Source: Brachyhypopomus gauderio (Eukaryota > Chordata > Actinopteri > Gymnotiformes > Hypopomidae). Taken from it: a DNA stretch of 64,000 nucleotides. The stretch's first letter is position 1; each line of letters starts with the position of its first letter. Location: contig NC_135218.1 in the NCBI RefSeq assembly GCF_052324685.1, forward strand, positions 15,595,858-15,659,857, written 5' to 3'. The position numbers and the translations under genes are program-made. The notes under the pieces were generated by a model. That model searched no databases. It was not told the DNA's origin and worked only from the letters and a program-made list of their open reading frames with translations. Positions 46,639 to 64,000 of this stretch are shown one piece after another.

Positions 46639-48847
46639 CACTGGAGCTGACATGATGGTATATTACACTAGCATGTGTAACAGCTAAAACAAGGACCAGG
46701 CCTTGTGCTACCGCCAAGACAGCTGAGAAAATCCACTGGGATAGTTTAACCTTAATGGATAAGCCTCCATATCCATGTCCCTACTGCGAGACTGCTTCTC
46801 CCCCTGCCTGCACTCTGGGCCTTCTGCAAGCATCCAGGGTAGCTGTACGGCCAGTTTCCTACGCTGAGCAGAAACGGGTAGGCAGGGTGGAGGGAGGAAT
46901 GTTAACCCGAGTCTAGCTGGGGAAGAGTAACGAGGAGGATCAGAAACGCTAAGCTAAGCTTTTCAAGACCAGCCAAAGTTTTTAGTAAGCATTCTCCAGG
47001 ACTCGTCTCTCCCAAACAGTTGGACTAGTTGTAAATTTCCCAACTTGGTCAGGCATTACAAAGTGACCCAGGCCCACACATGTGCTGATCGGCCCAAAAT
47101 GGGAAGAGCGAGCTCGGTAATTGTGAGGTGCGTTTTCTGCTCCGGCTGGGCTTTGAGGGAGGGTGCTATTGATTATTTGTGTGTTGCGAGAGATTTGGAA
47201 AATTTAATTAAAGGAGTTGCGCAAAGGATTCATAAATCGGGGCCGGCCTCTGCTCAGCGCGCGCCCCTGCACAGACATTGTTATGTTCTAAATCAATGTT
47301 GCACTTCACAATATATTTTCCTTGGAGCATGAAAATAAATAACATTTAAACAGTTCTGCTTACCGCCGAAGCAAGTTTTATCTTCACCAAAGCCTTCTGT
47401 CACTGTGCAGCATACCCGCGCACCTCTGAGAGGTAGTAACAGATTTTTATGGCGAATGTTCCATAAGAAAATCCTATATAACGTGAATTTTGCGATGAAA
47501 AAATGAGAAGGAAGGGAACGGATCAGCAGTATAAAAATTGATCAGGCCGTAGATGGGGTCGGGTCGAGGGAGATTTGTAAGACAGCCTTAATAGACTGTA
47601 TTAAAGAAAGATTCCTTAAAAATGTAATAAAACAAATAGGCTTTCAGCAGTTCTCTGGAGAAGGGTCACAGACCCTGCTCTCACTACATCAATCGTGTGC
47701 CGTTGATGGATAAATGGGGAGTGTTCGGGGTGAATTTGATGCTTTTTCATGCTGCTTCTTTGGAAAACACAGAAACAATTAAAGCTGTGCTGTATATTAG
47801 GAGGCGTTTGGGTGGACAGCTGATTAGCCGTTTTGCCAGTATTCACGGCTTCAAACCCCATCATCTGCATTTATGACCATATACATCTACAGTGGAATGT
47901 AATACTTTTAAGTATCATTTGAAGAGCATTTAATTAAGCATTTTTTTAATACTGACTATGAACATATCCTGAATTTTTTTTAGAGCTAATGTCAGTGTTG
48001 TGAGATCTTTGCAATAAATTTTTTTCTTTAAACACTAGGGGTTTCAAAAACATGATTATACATATTTGGTTAGATGATAATGTGAAATGTATTCTTCATG
48101 TGTGGTGATCTCACAGGTGCAACACAGATTGGCAGCTCCTATGAGTTCCTGAAGAAAATCTTTAGGTAAGTCTTATTAATGCCCGCAAAAATGGAATAGC
48201 CCTCCTCATCCCTGGAGATGCTGCGTCTCCTTGTCAGTGTGGAAGACACACACGGAGCGCGCTGTCAGGCTGGAGGCGGCTAGACGTCTGGGCTCCTGCC
48301 AGTCAACTCCGTGTGTGTCAAAAGCAGGTGGAGACACAGACAACCTCCGTCAAGTCTGAGACGTTTTCCTGCTCTCTGCGAGATCCCCCTTCTTTGTTTT
48401 CATCCACAAACTGACAGATTGTTGATTCTACCATGTACGCTGACCCACGCCTCTGCAAGAGTGTGTTTGCAGCTCTGACGTTGCTTTTCTCCCGCAGGGC
48501 TGATGGCAGACTGAGATTTAAACACACACACACACACATCCACAAACCAAGGTTGAAAAAGATGCGCACACACACACACACACACATATGAAAAGCTAAA
48601 ATTACAAAGAGACGCACATATGCGGCGGGTAACGCTGTGAGAAGTGAAGGCCTGACTGGCCGTGACGTCTGCACACGTGTACACCTGTGTGTTTAGTGAC
48701 GTCTGCACACGTGTACACCTGTGTGTTTAGTGACGTTTGCACACGTGCACTCCTGTGTGTGGAGTGGCGGAGTGCTCATGCTCGTCTGTGTGTGGAGTGG
48801 TAGAGTGCTCATGCTTGTCTGTCGTTGCTGTGTTTGGCAGTGACTGA
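41332..48847 (+). CDS. itgb3bp: Centromere protein R (ITGB3BP), 9 coding exons
   Basis: CENP-R is a subunit of the CCAN (CENP-O/P/Q/U/R group) at kinetochores; in mammals it is also known as beta3-endonexin/NRIF3. Exons: 41332-41336, 41586-41622, 41908-41992, 42406 (or 42412)-42481, 43901-43964, 44324-44411, 44627-44683, 48117-48165, 48841-48847. Total 468 nt, 155 aa plus stop (human isoform 177). All phases agree. Recognised by the N-terminus MPVKRALQLEDKEN (human starts MPVKRSLKLD), the block RNYSPVTGT, a helical TKMEEYVETLMKTRQQLETL coiled-coil segment, LEGS-like IEGNSELRSFLL, and the C-terminal SYEFLKKIF (human SYEFLKAIL). The last exon adds only Ser-Asp-stop after a TTTGGCAG acceptor; this tiny exon is the least certain. 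Intron 7 is 3.4 kb. Two exons have in-frame tandem acceptors. Confidence 0.9.
45666..45704. repeat. Two tandem 17-bp units
   Basis: CTCTGGTCTAGACTGGC is repeated twice exactly plus a CTCTG start of a third, within itgb3bp intron 7. Confidence 0.85.
46591..46636. repeat. (CA)n microsatellite
   Basis: 46 bp of pure CA within itgb3bp intron 7. Confidence 0.95.
47040..47420. promoter_or_regulatory. Candidate conserved non-coding element in itgb3bp intron 7
   Basis: A compositionally even stretch without repeats, containing homeodomain-like cores (ATTGATTATTTG, TTTAATTAAAGG) and GC-rich patches (GGGGCCGGCCTCTG). In vertebrates the ALG6/ITGB3BP region borders the developmental gene FOXD3, whose enhancers can lie in bystander introns. 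Conservation could not be tested; this is pattern-based only. Confidence 0.25.
48662..48820. repeat. Two adjacent tandem repeats before the last itgb3bp exon
   Basis: Three 34-bp units (GTGACGTCTGCACACGTGTA core) at 48662, 48696 and 48730 overlap into two 33-bp units (GTGTGTGGAGTGG core) at 48755-48787 and 48788-48820. The array ends 20 bp before the inferred acceptor at 48840. Each 34-mer carries a TGACGT half-CRE and a CACGTG-like core (ACACGTGT). Confidence 0.9.
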
Positions 48848-49925
48848 GCGGGCCAACCCGAGGAACAGCTGGTGTCGCCCAAACTGGTTCCTGTTTCTGC
48901 TCGTGGTGGATCATATGACTCTCACTTTATCACCCCCGAGGAGGCCTGAAGGACAGGAGTGTGAGGTGCCCATCAACACCAGGAGTGTTTTCCCCGTACT
49001 CCTGAACCTCCCCTTTTCAAAGAAGAGACTTGGGAAGTGGTTAGAAGAAGTCCGTCCTGGACCATATCCCACATCTGTGCTTCATGACCTCGACAGCTTC
49101 ACTGGAGAAGGTTCTTGCGCCGCACTAACGACGGCCCATCTTCGCCCGTCTCCTCACAATTGCCCCTCCTGCTCTCACTTCATCGGGCTTCTCCAGCTTC
49201 CGTTCACACTGACCATCATGCAATTCAAACCTACGCCCTGACCCACAAAAGCACGGACTGCGAGGCTGAGAGCATTTGCGTAGGCTCGAGAGCACGGGTG
49301 TCTGGTACCTGTTGTTCTTTTGCACAGGTGTTTCTCGGTCCTTCACGTATTTATTCCATCGATGGGGATCACAGGGTCCTTTCTCGTGCTGCAGGTGTAC
49401 ATGTAGCTGCAGGCCTTGTGCAGGCTGGAACACTGTAGCCCTTTTGTGACCTGATAACATTTACAGTTGTAATGGATTTTTCTTTTAATGCCAGTCATTA
49501 AGTCCTGTGAAAGGAGGAGGTGCAGAAAGATTGCGTGCACCTTTGTTCCTCTGGTATTTCAGCTTTATGGCATTGTGTTCTGATATGTCCCTTCCCATCA
49601 ATTTTGTTTTATGGCTCATGAAGTCAATGCATTTTATTTTAATGTCTGTCCTTTGTGTGGGTACCTCCACAGTATTTAGTTATTGCGGGGATAATTTTTT
49701 TCATGTTCAATTAGTGTTCCAGGATTTGGATTCATGTTTGGTTCTATTACACCAAGAAATACTGAAATATTTCTGTTTTATCGAATGTGGATGACATTTC
49801 TAGGTATATTTCGGTTTCTGAGTTAGAATAAGGTTCATTCAGAAAAAAAATACTTCATTTTGTACAAAGCATTTATTGGCATGTAGAAAACAAGTGTTAA
49901 TAAATGATATGTCAACAATTGGTCC
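48848..49925 (+). terminator. itgb3bp: itgb3bp 3' UTR and poly(A) signal
   Basis: After the stop at 48845-48847 the only canonical plus-strand AATAAA found is at 49899-49904, implying a 3' UTR of about 1.07 kb. It overlaps the 3' end of alg6 on the other strand. Confidence 0.5.
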
Positions 49926-50202
49926 TTGTGACAGACAATTTCACAATGCATTCTTATATTCACAGTTGACACCGAAGGTCTTTGTTTTCTCCTTAAGCAT
50001 CCTTGTGACTTCTGGCAAAACTTTATCTGTTCTTAGACTGAGTGTGTGGGACATCCCCAAACCATCCATTAAGAGGAAATTTAATTTCCCAGATTAGGCC
50101 CATTTGTTATTAATTAAAAGAGCTTCCTCTGTCATCTTCCTCCATCACTAGTTCCCTGTTTGTAGAGTCCTCACTGAATTCTTGGTACAGCGCCGAAGAG
50201 CC
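49855..50202 (-). terminator. alg6: alg6 3' UTR and poly(A) signal
   Basis: A minus-strand AATAAA is at 49877-49872 (TTTATT on plus), about 325 nt after the stop. The itgb3bp signal on the opposite strand is only about 20-30 bp away, so the two transcripts should overlap at their 3' ends. Confidence 0.6.
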
Positions 50203-60538
<10,336 letters not shown>

Positions 60539-60599
60539 GTCTGGCAGCCAACATAAATGTAAGAATTACAAAAACATGAATCGCTATCATCTAAAAGTC

Positions 60600-60680
60600 T
60601 TGAAGTTCAACACGGTAGGGACTACAGCTTCCTGGAGGCTGACGTCAGCACAGCCCGCGCATGCGTGGTTGTGATCTATA
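60600..60680 (-). promoter_or_regulatory. alg6: alg6 promoter elements
   Basis: Within 60-130 bp upstream of the ATG are a perfect CRE palindrome TGACGTCA (60640-60647), an NRF1-type GCGCATGCG (60658-60666), and GGACTACAGCTTCC (about 60619-60632), partly matching the ZNF143/Staf core. This combination is typical of TATA-less housekeeping promoters. Binding is inferred from sequence only. Confidence 0.5.
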
Positions 60681-61199
60681 TATCATACTCCTACACGATT
60701 TGTGTAAGCGGATGGTTTGAAGATCTACTAGTCTCGGCAAAGCCGTGCACGCTGTTACTCGTCCGGCCATTACTGATGACGCGCGGGACGCTTGTCGCCT
60801 GTGGATATAATTATTTTTTTTAGATATTCTTTATTCTTTTTTTTTTTTTTTTCTTAATTTCTTTATTCTTTATTCTTTATTAGGATCCCCATCATAGATA
60901 GTGATTTGTTAAGGAGCTTAACTTTCCCGTGTGTTGCTTAACCGAGAAACATATCACGCAGATTTAGCGCACAGTTGATTCTACACTATAGCAGATTTTA
61001 GCAGCAGGTTGAGATGGCATCAATGGCTCAAAGGGAACGTTAATTATGCTAAAACATATTTAGTCACACAAACGTACAGGGATACATTTACTGCCTTATG
61101 TCTGGCAAAACAAACCAGGGTAGAGAAAAAGACACCCAAGTAGAGGAAGATAAATAAATACAAATACACAGATAAGTAAATGAATTCAGTACCCTGAAT

Positions 61200-61231
<32 letters not shown>
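61200..61231 (+). repeat. Poly-G run (32 bp) with adjacent inverted repeat
   Basis: Uninterrupted G homopolymer. Twelve bp after it lies an inverted repeat: CTATTGTAATAT (61243-61254) and ATATTACAATAG (61276-61287). Confidence 0.9.
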
Positions 61232-61233
<2 letters not shown>

Positions 61234-61799
61234 GGCGGCTTTCTATTGTAATATAATTCAACATATGTAAGTGTAATATTACAATAGTAAGAAACTGCAG
61301 TTTTGCTGCAGGTGGCAATTAACCATAGCCTACATCATCTAAATATAGGTGCTCTCTTTCTATTGTCCAATCTCTATTGCTGCTAGCTAGTATTTGCAAT
61401 GAATGTAACAGTGGCCAACAGAGAAATATGAAGCAGGTAACACAGTTTTGGATAATTAAATAAAATCACATAAAAAGAGAACTTGAAACATTCATTGGTA
61501 TAGGGCACTTGAAGCATTCAAGGCATTCATATGCAGAATAAACCAAAATAAAGCCTGTATACATTATGCAGTGCTTCATTTGTTGAATTTGCTTTATTTT
61601 GATGAAGTTATTTGTGTTTTTAATGTCCCATTCTTTCTTCAAATGTCTCTTCTGTTGGTCTCTGGATGGTGTGTTAACGGCAGTGCCTTGTTTCCTCTCG
61701 ATCGTGTGGAAGTTGTGCAAGATGTGCTCCTTTGTGGTGAGCACATCAAACATTTATAAATGATAACCTTGGACAACTGCTGATTTGCAATGACACTTT

Positions 61800-62060
61800 C
61801 ATTACAATGAGCAGCCTATTAGTCACCGTCGTCTCCATTAGTTATTAATGCTCCTGTGTGCCTGCTTTACTTTGCCATTTATTGCTTCATCTCTGTGCCT
61901 TTTAAATATTCAGTAACAGCTGTATCCACATTTACTGTTGATGATCAGCTCCGGGAGATGTCTGCGTTTGCTGCTAGCCCCATAATAAGAACCTGTCCTA
62001 CATGCTGTCGTGTATTGTAACACCTAAGGTCATCTTAGCAGAAGCAATGCAGGATTTTCT
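61800..62060. promoter_or_regulatory. Candidate conserved non-coding element right of alg6
   Basis: Repeat-free, balanced composition with clustered homeodomain-type sites (CCATTAGTTATTAATGCTCC) and runs such as GCTAGCCCCATAATAAGAAC. The position is between alg6 and the expected foxd3. The call rests on texture and location; conservation was not testable. Confidence 0.25.
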
Positions 62061-64000
62061 GTTCTGGGCTAGCTGGCTTTCCTTAAAGTATACCAATAAA
62101 AAGATGTAGCAAATAAGGTACTACACAACACACTGTCTCTCATTTAAGACAATCTAAACACTGGGATGCTTTGAGAAAAGATGCCACGCATATAACCATT
62201 CCAAATAATAACGTTGCAATGATCAAATTGTTGTAATGACCGTCAGCCTAACTCGTTTTTATCTATGCGTTTAATAACGTCTATTGTCATTTTAAGAAAA
62301 TGCAAATTGTGTTTAAGATATCCGTTCCCTAAACTGTGCATGACACGGGGAGGTGTAAGAAACCCAACCTAACGGGAGGTCCCCGACCTGCTGTCGCTGC
62401 AAGAAAAGCACGAAGCGGCACAGTTCAGCGCACCTGTGAGCACGCGGGCACAAGGGCGCCTTCATCAGACGGTGACCACCGAGACACCACATTGCCCCAG
62501 CAGGACATTTCTGTGAGGATCGTGTTGGGAAACTTTTGAATTTACGCCTTCTGTGATTACTGAGCGCTCCAGTGCTTTTAGAGAGATACTCTACATTAAG
62601 GAAATGTTGGCTTTTTCAGTGTTTCATGGCTTCACCACTTCGCCACTGTCGTTCTATGATAATTGTACCAGCACAAGCTTCTGTTCTCTAGCTTATTTGC
62701 ACATTTGTAAATAAGATTTAATAAAAAAAAATGCCCCATCACCAGGCCTTAAAGTGTACACACTTAAGTAAAACAAGTCTATAGAGATAAATAGTGCTAA
62801 TGTTATTTAGCCGTTTATGCAGTTAAATGGAAATGTTACATGGTTATTATAGGTCTATAGGCTGAACAAGAAACCATCAATACTGAAGTTCGGGGGTCAC
62901 TTCCCCGAAATCACCATGCAGCTAAGCCCAGGTGAACTGTTAAATATCAGACATTTTTGTAACTTTTCCCCAAAACCTTTCTGACAACGTTATTAGCGTC
63001 ATTATTTAACGAGTCAGTTAAATAACAGCCTACTATTAATAATAATAAAGTGTTTTGTAAATCGGTTATTATTTCTCCATTTATAAAGGAAATTGTTTTC
63101 ACCCGTTTAGTCATGACATAATGAAGGTTACATTAACGTTTAAAAGGCCTTTAAATTAAAATGACGTGCTCATGATTGTGACCAAAGGTGTCACGGATTT
63201 GTCAGTCGACTGTTGGTTGTCGATTTGCCAGTGGGTCTCTGTTTTACGAGCCAAGGTATCGAGGCGCAGTTAACAAAGAATTTTTAACTTGTTTGTAAGT
63301 CCAGCGATTACGAGAGCTGTTGGAAAACACAGGCACGTGGGCTGTTTGTCACACCTTCACTGTAAAAGTGGCTCGTTAATCTCTAGGATTCATCGATATC
63401 GAGAAACCCAACCTGGATCTCGAAAATGTTTCTTTTGGTTTAAATTGCTTTGGTCTATGATGATTGTGTCTATAAGCGCCACCTAGTGATGTCTATTGAA
63501 GGTTTAACACTGCAGGCTACGGAATGTGTCTGAAAGTCGTACACTGCGTTTGGCCCTTGTGTCAGAAATGCAGCCTGTTTGGTCGCTCAGTCACTGTAAA
63601 ACACAGATCGTGTATTTTGTTAATTGTAATAGGCCTTGAGCTTATGAAAATAACCGTGTTGTTTAACAGGCTTCATAGGGTCACGGTTTGTTAGGGCGCT
63701 TGTCAATCACACTGTAGGCTAACACATTTTTTTCTGTGGAGGAAATTATTTAATAACACACGTCTGTAGAATCTGTGATGTAGATTCTACGTCAATTAAG
63801 ACTTTTTTATTTGTATTGTCATTATGGGTGGATATAGAGGCCCACGAGCTATTATATAGACCATAAAGTCCCACTGCATTATTCGCTTTGCCTAAAAATA
63901 GAGGTCTTTACGCGAGATACTTTATCCCTGCTAATTCTGACAGCGCTTTATTTTAAAAAGCGAAAGCGAACGTCACGTTGCGCCATAAATCACCCTGGGA

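Larger units (their letters stand above)
60681..64000. other. Intergenic region right of alg6 (towards expected foxd3)
   Basis: No gene supported. Contains a T-rich low-complexity stretch (60815-60885), the G32 run at 61200-61231 and AT-rich unique sequence. Human gene order predicts foxd3 further right; no forkhead coding sequence is inside the window. A moderately CpG-rich patch at 62335-62530 has only a chance 67-codon frame. Confidence 0.55.

Noticed and set aside
47045..47332. 95-codon plus-strand frame in itgb3bp intron 7
   Set aside because: No protein similarity recognised; better explained as non-coding, possibly regulatory sequence.
48825..49241. 138-codon plus-strand frame near the end of itgb3bp
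   Set aside because: The reading frame matching CENP-R stops at 48847; this other frame lies in the inferred 3' UTR and has no recognised features.

Overview
The window looks like teleost fish nuclear DNA. Genes are split by GT-AG introns, flanks are AT-rich, there are long CA/GA microsatellites, an L2-like 'AAAGCGCCTTGGG...GGCGCTATATAAAT' tail typical of fish repeats, and Harbinger DNA transposons. The species cannot be told from the sequence.

Four genes can be read by splicing exons by eye, and their order matches the human 1p31.3 block FOXD3-ALG6-ITGB3BP-(EFCAB7)-PGM1-ROR1. (1) 1-18629, minus: a probable ror1 first coding exon (signal peptide) and the start of its very long first intron, which fills the left of the window and holds only repeats and possible regulatory DNA. 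(2) 25605-33937, minus: complete pgm1, 11 coding exons, 561 aa, all active-site motifs present. (3) 41332-48847, plus: itgb3bp (CENP-R), 9 coding exons, about 155 aa. (4) 50203-60538, minus: complete alg6, 14 coding exons, 506 aa. Every exon junction in these last three keeps phase. itgb3bp and alg6 are convergent, and their poly(A) signals (49899-49904 plus; 49872-49877 minus) cross over.

The pgm1-itgb3bp interval, where human EFCAB7 sits, shows no recognisable efcab7 exon. It holds a decayed two-gene Harbinger transposon (36083-38952) and a separate 107-bp almost perfect fold-back MITE (40214-40320) with the same kind of termini and the same flanking CTG.

Other non-coding structure: a 24/29-bp minisatellite with a 77-bp higher-order period (2686-3138), a perfect 48-bp palindrome (17824-17871), two long poly-G runs (27962-27988, 61200-61231), stacked tandem repeats next to the last itgb3bp acceptor, and several non-coding stretches that look like candidate conserved enhancers, possibly of the neighbouring foxd3 or ror1.

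Functionally, pgm1 makes glucose-1-phosphate, the source of UDP-Glc and so Dol-P-Glc, which alg6 uses in N-glycan precursor assembly. itgb3bp encodes a centromere subunit and ror1 a Wnt5a co-receptor; their proximity looks like inherited synteny, not an operon. I see no clear sign of a wholly new system; the more unusual material is in the repeats, transposons and splice/poly(A) architecture.
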